In this document: positions 35,995 to 44,291 of the stretch, piece by piece
How positions within the stretch are numbered: position 1 is the stretch's first letter
Layout of the letters: every line of letters begins with the position of its first letter
Assembly (NCBI RefSeq): GCF_903944925.1
Contig: NZ_CAJATU010000167.1
Coordinates: 1 to 64,000, forward strand
DNA: 64,000 bases
Direction: 5' to 3'
Source: an uncultured Rhodopila sp.
GTDB taxonomy: Bacteria > Pseudomonadota > Alphaproteobacteria > Acetobacterales > Acetobacteraceae
Notes under the pieces: generated by a model
What the model saw: only the letters and a program-made list of their open reading frames with translations
What the model was told of the DNA's origin: nothing
Database searches by the model: none
Translations under genes and position numbers: made by a program

Positions 35995-36610
35995 GCGTCC
36001 CGGCAGCCTTCCAGTCCAGCCAGGTCTCGAACGCGGCAAAAGTCTCAACGGCCGCGGCGATCATCTCCGCACACGCCGCCGGATCCTCCCCCGCGGCATC
36101 CAGCCCATCGGCAAAGGTCCGCCAGGCCTTGCCGGTATCCGCATCGCGGCCGCTGAAGAAGCAGCGGCCTGCCCGCACGTCCGGGCCGAACAGGTGATCG
36201 AGGCGCTTGGACAGCTCGCGGCCACCCAGCGTCGAGCCCTCGACGACATACTGTGCGCCCAATCTGCGGTGCGGCGTATCGAGCCGGGGCAGGGACGCGC
36301 ACAGCGGCAGCGCCGCGATCGCCGCGTTGGTCAGACCGAGCGTCCGCATGTCGTCCGCCAGCCATTCGCTGCGTTCGGGGGCGATGCCGGCCGCGGCTTC
36401 GAACGGCACGTGGAAGCCATAGAGGCGGCCGAGCAGCACACGATAGGATGCAAGCTCGATCGTCCCGGCCTGCACGGTGCCGAGAACCGGATGCACGTGC
36501 AGCCGTGCGTGGACAGCCCGGGTGGCTTCCCGCAGCGCAAACCGAGCGCTGCGCGGCGCCGCGGCCGGGGTGGCCGTGCGGTCAAGGGCGGCTGGTCCAG
36601 CGGTGGTCAT
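35981..36610 (-). CDS. bphO: Biliverdin-producing heme oxygenase
   Basis: A 209-residue heme oxygenase that opens heme to biliverdin, the chromophore of the phytochrome encoded next. The proximal histidine lies in the LREATRAVHARLHVHP helix near residue 34, and the distal-helix region shows QYVVEGSTLGGRELSKRL, the conserved stretch of bacterial BphO/HemO. The stop codon lies 11 bases inside the phytochrome frame, so the two genes overlap. The frame starts at the ATG at 36610 without a clear Shine-Dalgarno. Confidence 0.9.
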   Translation of the reverse strand: MTTAGPAALDRTATPAAAPRSARFALREATRAVHARLHVHPVLGTVQAGTIELASYRVLLGRLYGFHVPFEAAAGIAPERSEWLADDMRTLGLTNAAIAALPLCASLPRLDTPHRRLGAQYVVEGSTLGGRELSKRLDHLFGPDVRAGRCFFSGRDADTGKAWRTFADGLDAAGEDPAACAEMIAAAVETFAAFETWLDWKAAGTHAER

Positions 36611-36814
36611 CAGGAGGCGTGTCCCGTGCGGTTCGATTCATGTCGGCCGGCTCGCGGCTGGTGGTGCAGCTTACAGGACTTCAAAGCCGCTGTCTCATCC
36701 CTGCAATGCAACCTCCGCGGGTGACTATCAGAAACCGCCAGAGTCCGATATGCGTTTGGCGAGTGAGTGGCGGCGGGTTATGCATGGCGAGCATCGTCGG
36801 CGTAAAATAACGGC

Positions 36815-39499
36815 ATGCCCCGATTCGGATTGCGCCTCACCCCCCATGGACACCTGGCCGCCGACAGTCAGGATGACGCCCCAGACATCGAGGCCGCGGT
36901 CGCCGCCCGCCTGACCGAGGCTTTTGCCCGCGGCACCGGCCAAGGGCTGGTACGGCTGGGTGCCGGCGAAGTCGGGCAGGCCCTGCCGCCCCTCCTGGTA
37001 TGGTGGCGCGGCTTCGCGGCGCGATATATCGGCTCACTCTGCCTGCATGCGTCCGGCGCGGAGGACGACGGCGCGGCCCCGCTGCCCGAAGTGCCGCCGC
37101 CAACCGGGGCCGAGCGCGCTTCGCTCGTGCTCACCGCGCCGCTCATGGCTGGCGCGGAGTATCTCACCCCGGACCTGCTGCTGGACCTGTGGGCTGAGAT
37201 GGCGCGGGCCTTCGCGGCCGCCCTGGCCGAATCCGGCAGCGGCCTGCAGAGCTTCCTGACGTCGCTCAACCCCGCCTGGAACCTGGTCGGACGGGTACAT
37301 TTCAACCTGGCGGAAAACCGCCGCGACGCCGAACAGCCGTTCGCTTTCATGGCGACCTACACGACCCGGCTCTCAGCGCAGGCGAGGGCGCAGCACGTTC
37401 CGCTCGGCCAGGCGCTGCGCGAATACGCCGGGGAAAACGACAGGCTGCTGTCGCTGCTGCTACCGGTGCAGCGCGCGGCGGAGCACTGCGACTGGCTGCG
37501 GACGATGATCGACGCCGGCGAGATTTTCCACCCGTTGCGCTGGGGGGCCGCCGAGGCGTCGCGCTTCCTGCGCAGCCTCCCCGAACTGGAAAGCGCCGGC
37601 GTGGTCGTCCGCATGCCGGCCGCGTGGCGCGCCAACCGGCCGCCACGGCCGCAGGTCACCGGCACCATCGGCGCCCGTCCGCCATCGGAGGTCGGCCTGG
37701 ACGCGCTGCTGGACTTCCGCATGGGTGTCTCGCTGGACGGCGAACCGCTGACCGAGGACGAGATCGCCGGCCTGCTCGCCGGCACCGAGGATCTAGTACT
37801 GCTGCGCGGCCAATGGGTGGAAATCGACCGGGATCGCTTCGAACGCACTATGGAGCAGTTCCGTGCCGCCGAGGCGCTGGCCGCCAGAGACGGCATGAGC
37901 TTCGCCGAGGCGATGCGGATGCTGGCGGGCGCCCCCGTCACCGGCGACGAGCCGGCCGCGCGCGACACCGACTGGTCGTCCGTGACGGCGGGTCCCTGGC
38001 TGGAACAGACCCTGGCCGCGCTACGGGGCGCGGACGGCGATGGCGGCGATCCCGGCGCGGCGCTGCACGGGACGTTGCGGCCCTATCAGCGCGCCGGCAC
38101 GCGGTGGCTGCATCTGCTGTCGGGCCTCGGCCTGGGCGCCTGCCTCGCAGACGACATGGGTCTCGGCAAGACCATCCAGGTGCTGTCGCTGCTGCTGGTG
38201 GACAAGGCGCGCAATCCCGGAGGCCGGCCGAACCTGCTGGTGGCGCCGGCCTCGCTGCTCGGCAACTGGGCGGCGGAGATCGAGAAATTCGCCCCCGGCC
38301 TGAATGCCGCGATCGTGCACCCGTCGGCGATGACCGCTGATGCGATCAAGCAGTTCGCGCCTGAGCAATACGACCTCGCCATCACCAGCTACGGCTCGTT
38401 GCTGCGCATCCCGGCCTTTGCCGAGACGGCATGGCGCTTCGTCATCCTGGATGAGGCGCAGGCGATCAAGAACCCGAACGCGCGGCAGACCAAGGCGGCG
38501 AAGGCACTGCGCGGTTCGGCGCGCATCGCACTGACCGGCACGCCGGTGGAGAACAGCCTCGGCGACCTGTGGTCGATCTTCGATTTCATCAATCCCGGCC
38601 TGCTGGGCAGCGCCAGGCAGTTTTCCCGCTACGCCAAGGGCCTGGCCGAGCGGACCGACAATCCATACGGGCCGCTGCGGGAGCTTGTGCGGCCGTACAT
38701 TCTGCGCCGGATGAAGACAGACCGGTCGATCATCGCCGATTTGCCCGACAAGACGGAGATCAAGGCGTATTGCGGGCTGAGCAAGCGGCAGGCGGCGCTG
38801 TATGAGCAGGCGGTGCAAGACCTGGCAGAAAGCCTGGAGGAATCGGAGGGCATCCAGCGCAAGGGCGTCGTGCTGGCGATGCTGATGCGGTTGAAGCAGA
38901 TCTGTAACCATCCTTCGCAGTGGCTGAACGACCAGGCCTGGGCGGAGGAGGACAGCGGCAAATGGGCCCGCCTGCGGGAGATCGCCGAGGTCGTCGCCGC
39001 GCGGCAGGAGAAGATGCTGGTGTTCACCCAGTTCCGCGAGATGACCGGACCGCTGGCGGCTTTCCTCGGCCAGGTATTCGGGCGCTCCGGCCTGGTGCTG
39101 CATGGCGAGACGGCGGTGAAGCACCGCAAGGCGCTGGTGCAACGGTTCCAGGAGGACGAGGCGGTGCCGTTCTTCGTGCTGTCGCTGAAGGCGGGCGGCT
39201 CCGGGCTGACCCTGACCGCGGCGTCGCATGTCGTGCATGTCGATCGCTGGTGGAACCCGGCGGTGGAGAATCAGGCGACCGACCGGGCGTTCCGCATCGG
39301 CCAGAAGAAAAACGTCGTGGTGCACAAGTTCATCTGCCGCGGCACGGTCGAGGAGAAAATCGACCGCTTGATCGAATCGAAGCGCGGGTTGTCAGATGAG
39401 CTGCTGGCGGGCGGCGGGGAGATCAACCTCACCGAAATGAGAAACGACGAGCTGTTGCGGCTGGTGGCCCTGGACCTCCATACCGCAATGAAGGAGTAA
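36815..39499 (+). CDS. SNF2-family DEAD/DEAH helicase (bacterial HepA-like)
   Basis: An 894-residue Swi2/Snf2-type ATPase. The N-terminal 400 residues form the bacterial SNF2-associated region. The motor has Walker A DDMGLGKTIQVL near 449, the DEAQ box ILDEAQAIKN near 546, GTPVENSLGDLWSIFDF, and motif VI QATDRAFRIGQKK near 821. Such proteins move along duplex DNA and remodel protein-DNA complexes; a role in transcription recycling or repair is family-level inference. The stop is five bases before the SWIM gene, whose Shine-Dalgarno lies across it, so the two are co-transcribed. This pairing is common in bacteria. Confidence 0.92.
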   Translation: MPRFGLRLTPHGHLAADSQDDAPDIEAAVAARLTEAFARGTGQGLVRLGAGEVGQALPPLLVWWRGFAARYIGSLCLHASGAEDDGAAPLPEVPPPTGAERASLVLTAPLMAGAEYLTPDLLLDLWAEMARAFAAALAESGSGLQSFLTSLNPAWNLVGRVHFNLAENRRDAEQPFAFMATYTTRLSAQARAQHVPLGQALREYAGENDRLLSLLLPVQRAAEHCDWLRTMIDAGEIFHPLRWGAAEASRFLRSLPELESAGVVVRMPAAWRANRPPRPQVTGTIGARPPSEVGLDALLDFRMGVSLDGEPLTEDEIAGLLAGTEDLVLLRGQWVEIDRDRFERTMEQFRAAEALAARDGMSFAEAMRMLAGAPVTGDEPAARDTDWSSVTAGPWLEQTLAALRGADGDGGDPGAALHGTLRPYQRAGTRWLHLLSGLGLGACLADDMGLGKTIQVLSLLLVDKARNPGGRPNLLVAPASLLGNWAAEIEKFAPGLNAAIVHPSAMTADAIKQFAPEQYDLAITSYGSLLRIPAFAETAWRFVILDEAQAIKNPNARQTKAAKALRGSARIALTGTPVENSLGDLWSIFDFINPGLLGSARQFSRYAKGLAERTDNPYGPLRELVRPYILRRMKTDRSIIADLPDKTEIKAYCGLSKRQAALYEQAVQDLAESLEESEGIQRKGVVLAMLMRLKQICNHPSQWLNDQAWAEEDSGKWARLREIAEVVAARQEKMLVFTQFREMTGPLAAFLGQVFGRSGLVLHGETAVKHRKALVQRFQEDEAVPFFVLSLKAGGSGLTLTAASHVVHVDRWWNPAVENQATDRAFRIGQKKNVVVHKFICRGTVEEKIDRLIESKRGLSDELLAGGGEINLTEMRNDELLRLVALDLHTAMKE

Positions 39500-39504
39500 G
39501 GGGT

Positions 39505-40596
39505 ATGTCGCGCTACTACGGGGGATGGGCGCCTTATGTGCCGGTGGCGGAACGCCGCCGCAAGGCTGCCCTGGCGATGCAGAAGCTGACTAAGAAGGGC
39601 ACGGTGGTTTCTCCGGTCACGCTGGAAGGCAAGAAGATCGCCGCGACGTTCTGGGGCAAGGCCTGGTGCGACAACCTGGAAAGCTATCGCGATTACGACA
39701 ACCGGCTGCCGCGCGGCCGCACCTATGTGCGCAACGGCTCGGTCGTCGATCTCCAGATCAGGCCGAACGAGGTGACGGCGATGGTCAGCGGATCGGAGAT
39801 CTACAGGGTCAGGATCAGCATCGGCGAAGTGGTCAAGGCGCACTGGAAATCGATTTGCGCCGATTGCGCGGGCGGGATCGACTCGCTGGTGGAACTGCTG
39901 CAGGGGCGGCTGTCCAAGGGGGTGATGGAGCGGATCTGCCGCCAGGGCACCGGCCTGTTCCCGAAACCGTCGGAAATCCGCTTTTCGTGCAGTTGCCCTG
40001 ACTCCGCATCGATGTGCAAGCATGTCGCGGCCACGCTGTACGGCGTCGGGTCGCGCCTCGATCTGAAGCCGGAACTGCTGTTTCTGCTGCGCTCGGTCAA
40101 CGAGAAGGATCTGGTGGCCGATATCGGCGCGGCCCTGCCGCTGTCGAAAGGCGGGCCGGCTGCCGGCAAGGTGCTGGAAACCGACGACATGGCGGCGCTG
40201 TTCGGCCTGGATATGGGCGGCGATGACGCGCCTGAAGCGGTTGACGGCGGCGCGGCCAAGGCGGTGCCCGCGCAGCAACGGCGAGACGTCGCGCGAAAAC
40301 CTGAGCCATCGGCGGAGGCGGTGCGGAAGTCGCGCGCACGTAAGGCGGGAAGTTCATCCGGTCCGGTGGCGCGGGCCAAGACTGCCGCGGTATCGGCGCG
40401 GGAAACCGCTGCCCCCGTTACCCGGGTCGAAGCGGTCGTTCGGCAACCGGCCGGACGGCGCCCGAAGACGGCGGTAGCCGTTCATGTGTTGCAAAATTCC
40501 GCCGCAAAGACCGCTTCGCCGCGAAAGAAAGCCCGCTTCCGGGAACAGGAACCGGTTCAATGGTGGATTGAGGGTGGGGGCGGGCGAGCGTCTTAA
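39505..40596 (+). CDS. SWIM zinc-finger protein
   Basis: A 363-residue protein whose SWIM finger CSCPDSASMCKH (CxCx6CxH-type, about residues 161-173) is predicted to bind zinc and DNA or protein. The N-terminal part (FWGKAWCDNLESYRDYDNRLPRGRTYVR) is the conserved region that accompanies this finger in bacteria. From about residue 245 the chain turns into a low-complexity, Lys/Arg/Ala-rich tail that may bind nucleic acid. Translation starts at ATG 39505 after AAGGAGTAAGGGG. It follows the SNF2 helicase and probably works with it. Confidence 0.88.
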   Translation: MSRYYGGWAPYVPVAERRRKAALAMQKLTKKGTVVSPVTLEGKKIAATFWGKAWCDNLESYRDYDNRLPRGRTYVRNGSVVDLQIRPNEVTAMVSGSEIYRVRISIGEVVKAHWKSICADCAGGIDSLVELLQGRLSKGVMERICRQGTGLFPKPSEIRFSCSCPDSASMCKHVAATLYGVGSRLDLKPELLFLLRSVNEKDLVADIGAALPLSKGGPAAGKVLETDDMAALFGLDMGGDDAPEAVDGGAAKAVPAQQRRDVARKPEPSAEAVRKSRARKAGSSSGPVARAKTAAVSARETAAPVTRVEAVVRQPAGRRPKTAVAVHVLQNSAAKTASPRKKARFREQEPVQWWIEGGGGRAS

Positions 40597-40648
40597 ACGA
40601 AAGGTGAAGATGGCCGAGCCTCGGGCGGAGCAAGGGCTTCTTCCTCAC

Positions 40649-40680
40649 CGTCTTGGCCGGGACTACGCCCGGCCAAGACG
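40649..40680. repeat. Intergenic palindromic repeat, single-hairpin copy
   Basis: Arms 40649-40661 and 40668-40680 are perfect 13-base reverse complements starting CGTCTTGGCCGGG. The preceding CCTCAC is shared with the copies at 33242 and 44192. It lies between the convergent SWIM and glutathionyl-hydroquinone reductase genes, and may double as a terminator. Confidence 0.6.
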
Positions 40681-40696
40681 ATCGACGAGCTGATGC

Positions 40697-41692
40697 TCAG
40701 AACACGATCAGCGTATCGACCCCGCGCTCCCGATCCGGCGTTGCACTGAAATCGATCGCCGGTCCCGCCGGCACGATCCCGGTCGGATTGATCCGCCGGT
40801 GGCTCATGTAATAGTGCCGCTTGATGTGCCCCAGATCGACAGTCGCGGCGACACCGGGAAGCTGGAAGATGTCGCGGGTATAGGCCCACAGATGCCGGTA
40901 ATCGACGATCCGCCGGACGTTGCACTTGAAGTGCCCATGATAGACGGCATCGAACCGCACCAGCGTGGTGAACAGCCTGATATCCGCCTCCGTCAGCCGA
41001 TCGGCGCAGAGAAAGCGTGACTGCGACAGGCGATCCTCCAGCCAGTCCAGCGTCTCGAACAGCGGCGCCACCGCCGCTTCATACGCCGCCTGGGTGGTGG
41101 CGAAGCCGCATTTGTAGACCCCGTTGTTCAGCGTGTCGTAGACCCGCTGGTTGACGGCATCGATCTCCTGCCGCAACGCCGCCGGATAGAAATCGCCCGG
41201 CCTGGCGCCAACCTGGTCGAAGGCGGTGCCGAGCATCCGGATGATGTCGCCGCTTTCGTTGTTGACGATCGCCTGCGTATGCTTGTCCCACAGAATCGGC
41301 ACGGTCGCGCGGCCGCTGTACTGCTCATCGGCACGGCTGTATAGTTCGTGCAGGTAGCGGCTGCTGCAGACCGTGTCCGGGATCACGCCCTCCCCGGACT
41401 TGAAGGTCCAGCCCTGTTCGGCCATCAGCCAGTGGGTCACCGAGATCGGAATGATCTCCTCCAGCCCCTTCAGCGCCCGCATGATCAAAGTGCGGTGGGC
41501 CCAGGGGCAGGCGAGCGACACATACAGGTGGTAGCGCCCCGGCACGGCCCGGAAGCCGTCCTGTCCGGTAGGACCCGGCCGACCGTCCGGCGTGACCCAA
41601 TCGCGGAAGGCGCTGTCCTTGCGCTCGAAATGACCGTCCTTGCTGGGTTCCGGTTCCTGCTCCTGCCACTCGCCGTTGATCAGCAATCCCAT
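40697..41692 (-). CDS. Glutathionyl-hydroquinone reductase (GST Xi class, YqjG/Ecm4-like)
   Basis: A 331-residue glutathione transferase-fold enzyme that removes glutathione from glutathionyl-hydroquinones. The catalytic cysteine lies in SLACPWAHRTLIMRALKGLE near residue 62, where the CPWAHR motif is diagnostic of this class. Other landmarks are VPILWDKHTQAIVNNESGDIIRML and a C-terminal helical domain with RFDAVYHGHFKCNVR and HYYMSHRRINPTGIVP. GGGAAG lies before the ATG at 41692. It stands alone between an SWIM gene and a VWA protein gene. Confidence 0.92.
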   Translation of the reverse strand: MGLLINGEWQEQEPEPSKDGHFERKDSAFRDWVTPDGRPGPTGQDGFRAVPGRYHLYVSLACPWAHRTLIMRALKGLEEIIPISVTHWLMAEQGWTFKSGEGVIPDTVCSSRYLHELYSRADEQYSGRATVPILWDKHTQAIVNNESGDIIRMLGTAFDQVGARPGDFYPAALRQEIDAVNQRVYDTLNNGVYKCGFATTQAAYEAAVAPLFETLDWLEDRLSQSRFLCADRLTEADIRLFTTLVRFDAVYHGHFKCNVRRIVDYRHLWAYTRDIFQLPGVAATVDLGHIKRHYYMSHRRINPTGIVPAGPAIDFSATPDRERGVDTLIVF

Positions 41693-41708
41693 CGATGCGC
41701 TTCCCGGG

Positions 41709-42452
41709 TTATGGTTTGGCGGCGAAACTCGCCGCCGCCGGGCCGGAGGCGATCTCGTCCACCAGCTTGCGAGTCATCGCCTCGCCGAAACTGGGGAAGT
41801 CATGCACCTCCAGCACGAAGCTGCCGGGGCCGCCCGTGACGTTCTCCCGGTAGTAGTTGGCCAGGCCCCCCGGCGGCTGCACATGCGCGAAGGTCCACGA
41901 CACCGGATGCTCGTTGATGATCGCCAGCCCGTTAATGGTGATGCCGGCCTTGACCGCGTCGTCGCGCGCCTCGGCCACCTCGCGCCCCGCATTGTTGGTG
42001 CCGTCGCCGCACACGTCGATGACCCGCCGCGCCGCGTTCAGCCCGGTTTCGGCGAGAAGCTGCACGCCCTGGTCGATGCCGGCGCTGATCGCCGTGCGGC
42101 CCCAGAACGAGCGCGATTCGGCGTTCAGCCGCTGGATGAAGGCATCGGCCGAGGCGCGGTCGCGGATCACCATCCAGTCGAGCACGGTGCGGACCTCGAA
42201 ACCGCTGGCAAATTCGACATAGGAAACCGCGATCTGGCCGGCCGGCCCGCCCTTGATCGCCTCCAGCACTTTCGGGTTGCTGAACGCGCTGGCGTAGCCG
42301 TCTTTTTCCAGCTTGAACTCGCCGTCGTCGATACTGCGCGATACGTCGGTGACGAGCACCAGCGCGACATCCACGTCCTCCGCCAGCGCGGGGGTATTAG
42401 CCAGCAACGGCAGCACGCAGGCAAGCAGCGGGACGAGCACGAAGCGGCGCAT
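41709..42452 (-). CDS. Exported DUF1194 protein with a von Willebrand factor A-like fold
   Basis: A 247-residue secreted or periplasmic protein. A Sec signal (FVLVPLLACVLPLLANTPALAED) precedes a VWA-type domain with a MIDAS-like TDVSRSID just after the first beta strand (VDVALVLVTDVS). It continues with VIDVCGDGTNNAGR and INGLAIIN, the DUF1194 pattern. Function is unknown; a metal-dependent adhesion role is family-level guesswork. I choose the ATG at 42452 since GGAGG lies 10 bases upstream; a GTG at 42461 is the alternative. It lies between the hydroquinone reductase gene and the S24 repressor gene, all on the minus strand. Confidence 0.82.
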   Translation of the reverse strand: MRRFVLVPLLACVLPLLANTPALAEDVDVALVLVTDVSRSIDDGEFKLEKDGYASAFSNPKVLEAIKGGPAGQIAVSYVEFASGFEVRTVLDWMVIRDRASADAFIQRLNAESRSFWGRTAISAGIDQGVQLLAETGLNAARRVIDVCGDGTNNAGREVAEARDDAVKAGITINGLAIINEHPVSWTFAHVQPPGGLANYYRENVTGGPGSFVLEVHDFPSFGEAMTRKLVDEIASGPAAASFAAKP

Positions 42453-42530
42453 CGGCGACACCCTCCAGTGTGCGATCTGACGCCCCGGAACGTCATCTCG
42501 TCAAAGGAAATCGCGGGCGCTGCCGGCGAT

Positions 42531-43181
42531 CTATTGACTGGCCCAGACGATGCGGTGGATCCAGGCCACATCGGTCAAATCGAAGCTGTAGTCTCGATGC
42601 TCGGGGTTCAAGCTTTTCAGGTCCACACGACGCGCGGAGCGGCGGGCCAGCTCCTTGGCCATGACCTCCCCGGCCACGGTGCGCACCACGACGCGGTCGC
42701 CGCGGCGTATCGGCGCGGTTGGCGAGACGATCACCTGGTCGCCGTCGCGGAATACCGGCTCCATCGAATCGCCGCTGATCTCCAGCGCATAGGCATTGGG
42801 ATCGGCGATTTCCGGCAGGCTGACCTCATCCCAGCCGCCGCCGACGGGGTAGCCGCCATCGTCGAAAAACCCCTCGCCGCCGGCCTGCGCCAAACCAATC
42901 AGCGGGATGCGGCGGGCGATGCCGCGGCTGCCGGCGGCGCTGGCCAGGGCGCGCGCGCCCGACACCAGGGCGGTAAAGCTTTCCAATGAGGCGCCGGTCG
43001 CGTCGAGCACCTTGGCCACGCTTTCGGTGCTCGGCCAGCGGTTGCGGCCGTCCGGCATCCGCCGCTTGGACGGATTGAACGTGGTGGCGTCGAGGCCGGA
43101 CCGCTTCGCCAGGCCCGAGGCGGACAGCCCGTTTTCAGCGGCCAGCGTGTCGATTGCGCGCCAGACATCTTCGTGTTTCAT
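42531..43181 (-). CDS. LexA/CI-like S24 transcriptional repressor
   Basis: A 216-residue regulator. The N-terminal helix-turn-helix (LSASGLAKRSGLDATTFNPSKR) is linked to a C-terminal S24 autoprotease domain. The catalytic Ser lies in ISGDSMEP near residue 138 and the Lys in EVMAKELARR near 174. Such proteins either cleave themselves in response to RecA filaments or use the domain only to dimerise. Two short perfect dyads lie upstream (43238-43304) as candidate operators. The neighbours are small lineage-restricted genes rather than phage structural genes, so this is a free-standing regulator or a prophage leftover. Confidence 0.85.
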   Translation of the reverse strand: MKHEDVWRAIDTLAAENGLSASGLAKRSGLDATTFNPSKRRMPDGRNRWPSTESVAKVLDATGASLESFTALVSGARALASAAGSRGIARRIPLIGLAQAGGEGFFDDGGYPVGGGWDEVSLPEIADPNAYALEISGDSMEPVFRDGDQVIVSPTAPIRRGDRVVVRTVAGEVMAKELARRSARRVDLKSLNPEHRDYSFDLTDVAWIHRIVWASQ

Positions 43182-43237
43182 CGAGCGGCTCCGGTGGTTC
43201 GCCGGCGCGTCGGCGGCCGGCGAATCGCTGATAGATC

Positions 43238-43304
43238 ATTCCTTTAGGAATTGCTACCGGAGGCGCTAGGAAAATCAACCATTTTTTCTTGCATTTGTAT
43301 GCAA
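43238..43304. promoter_or_regulatory. Two dyads in the divergent region of the S24 repressor
   Basis: ATTCCT-TT-AGGAAT at 43238-43251 and TTGCAT-TTGT-ATGCAA at 43289-43304 are both perfect inverted repeats. They lie between the repressor start (43181) and the divergent 127-residue gene (43363). The second overlaps a possible plus-strand -35 (TTGCAT) with TTTCAT 17 bp further on. They are natural candidates for repressor binding, but they differ in sequence, so at most one is likely to be the S24 site. Confidence 0.4.
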
Positions 43305-43362
43305 CCTGTGGTTTCATCCGGCCATGCGCCACCCCGTGAATTAACATTTTTGGGAAAACCTC

Positions 43363-43746
43363 ATGCCGCTTGCCCTTCGCCACGCCGCCGTCGCCATGTC
43401 CGCGCAGACCTGCGCCCCGCCGCAGTGCCGTCCGTTCGCCAGTGCGGAGGACGCTTGGCTATGGACGATGGCCGCCCTGACTGCTCGCCGCGACGGCGCG
43501 CGCCATAGCACGAACAAGGGTCGGCTGCCGCGGCCGTGTGAGCCGGACGATGTCGTCCGCTGCCTCGACAGCCTGTATCGCCAGCGGCGGATCGACCTCG
43601 TGCACGCCCGCATCCTGCGCATCTGGGGAGAGCGGCAGATCGCCCCGAGTTCCGCGGTCGCCGCCGAGCGTCACGATCACCGGTTGTGGGTTGAAGCACT
43701 CGAACGGCTGGAATGGCCCCTGCGCGTCAAGGGCATCGTCGCCTGA
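43363..43746 (+). CDS. Conserved hypothetical protein, 127 residues
   Basis: The product is soluble and basic, with no signal peptide. The core FASAEDAWLWTMAALTARRDG, then RPCEPDDVVRCLDSLYRQRRIDL and HARILRIWGERQ, reads as a compact helical domain. I recognise this core as a small family that recurs in Acetobacteraceae genomes but has no assigned function. The ATG at 43363 follows GGGAAAA at a modest distance; an ATG at 43396 is possible. It is divergent from the S24 repressor across two dyads and may be its target. A probable small transcript and a strong terminator follow it. Confidence 0.65.
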   Translation: MPLALRHAAVAMSAQTCAPPQCRPFASAEDAWLWTMAALTARRDGARHSTNKGRLPRPCEPDDVVRCLDSLYRQRRIDLVHARILRIWGERQIAPSSAVAAERHDHRLWVEALERLEWPLRVKGIVA

Positions 43747-43772
43747 TGAGATCGTTATTAGGAAAAAAATCA

Positions 43773-43800
43773 TTGACTTTAATGTACCGTTCCCTCTAAA
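43773..43800 (+). promoter_or_regulatory. Sigma70-like promoter for a short transcript
   Basis: TTGACT at 43773-43778 and TCTAAA at 43795-43800 are separated by 16 bp, with an A-rich block (GGAAAAAAAT) just upstream that resembles an UP element. It lies 27 bp past the stop of the 127-residue gene and points toward the hairpin pair at 43814-43886. Confidence 0.5.
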
Positions 43801-43806
43801 ACCGCT

Positions 43807-43892
43807 TCCGTCAGCGGGCGAATTGCGCCCGCCGGCGATTGTCTCCTCAGCAACGTATTCGGCCGCTGCCCGATCGGGCAGCGGCCTTTTTT
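43807..43892 (+). ncRNA. Putative small RNA or leader with two hairpins
   Basis: From the predicted start near 43807 the transcript would be about 85 nt. It forms a first hairpin (arms 43814-43820 and 43826-43832, perfect 7 bp), a single-stranded linker of 28 nt, and the strong terminator hairpin at 43861-43886 followed by six Ts. The terminator ends 18 bp before the ATG at 43911. The unit is therefore either a free small RNA or an attenuating leader for that small gene. The 5' end is inferred, not observed. Confidence 0.45.
43861..43892 (+). terminator. Strong intrinsic terminator
   Basis: Arms 43861-43872 and 43875-43886 (GGCCGCTGCCCG and its complement) are perfect 12-base reverse complements, followed by TTTTTT. 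With only two unpaired bases shown, the inner one or two pairs would open to form the loop. This is a textbook rho-independent terminator on the plus strand. Confidence 0.85.
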
Positions 43893-43910
43893 ATATGGAA
43901 GGACGCCACC

Positions 43911-44147
43911 ATGGCCTTCGCCATCCGCAATCTCTCGGTTCTGGCCTACGCGAACGGTTTTACCCTCTGGCACTACAAGTCCGGCAAGGATCGTCTCGAT
44001 GCCGTCGGCAGCGGCAACTACCTGGCGGATGCCAGCGACATGCTGACCGCCGGCGACCTGATCATGGTCACGGCCGCGGACGGCGCGCGGATCCTGTGCG
44101 TGACCCTGGCCGACGTGCAGACGGTGATCACCGCACCGCTGTCCTAA
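43911..44147 (+). CDS. Small conserved-looking hypothetical protein, 78 residues
   Basis: A 78-residue protein beginning MAFAIRNLSVLAYANGFTLW and containing YKSGKDRLDAVG and MLTAGDLIMVTAADGARI. Predicted to be mostly beta strands, with no membrane segment. I associate it with small beta-rich proteins found repeatedly in Acetobacteraceae and in phage-like contexts, without a known role. GGAAGG lies nine bases before the ATG at 43911. A strong terminator ends 18 bp upstream, so expression must come from read-through of that terminator or from a promoter I cannot see; this makes transcription attenuation worth testing. Confidence 0.65.
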   Translation: MAFAIRNLSVLAYANGFTLWHYKSGKDRLDAVGSGNYLADASDMLTAGDLIMVTAADGARILCVTLADVQTVITAPLS

Positions 44148-44191
44148 GCAACCGCGAGGGCGACGAGTCCCGGAGATCGGGTGGCCTCCGC

Positions 44192-44281
44192 CCTCACCGT
44201 CACACCCGGGCCTGTCCCGGCCATCTGCGCTGCAACGGCGGTGCGAAGATGGCCAGGACAGGTCCGGCCATGACGGTGAGG
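44192..44281. repeat. Intergenic palindromic repeat, paired copy
   Basis: Outer arms CCTCACCGTCA (44192-44202) and TGACGGTGAGG (44271-44281) are perfect complements. Inside them lie two hairpin-forming halves, left to 44223 and right from 44250. The stretch GGTGCGAAGATGGCC is identical to that in the copy at 33242-33319, which places the two in one subfamily. Confidence 0.7.
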
Positions 44282-44291
44282 CAGAAGATCC

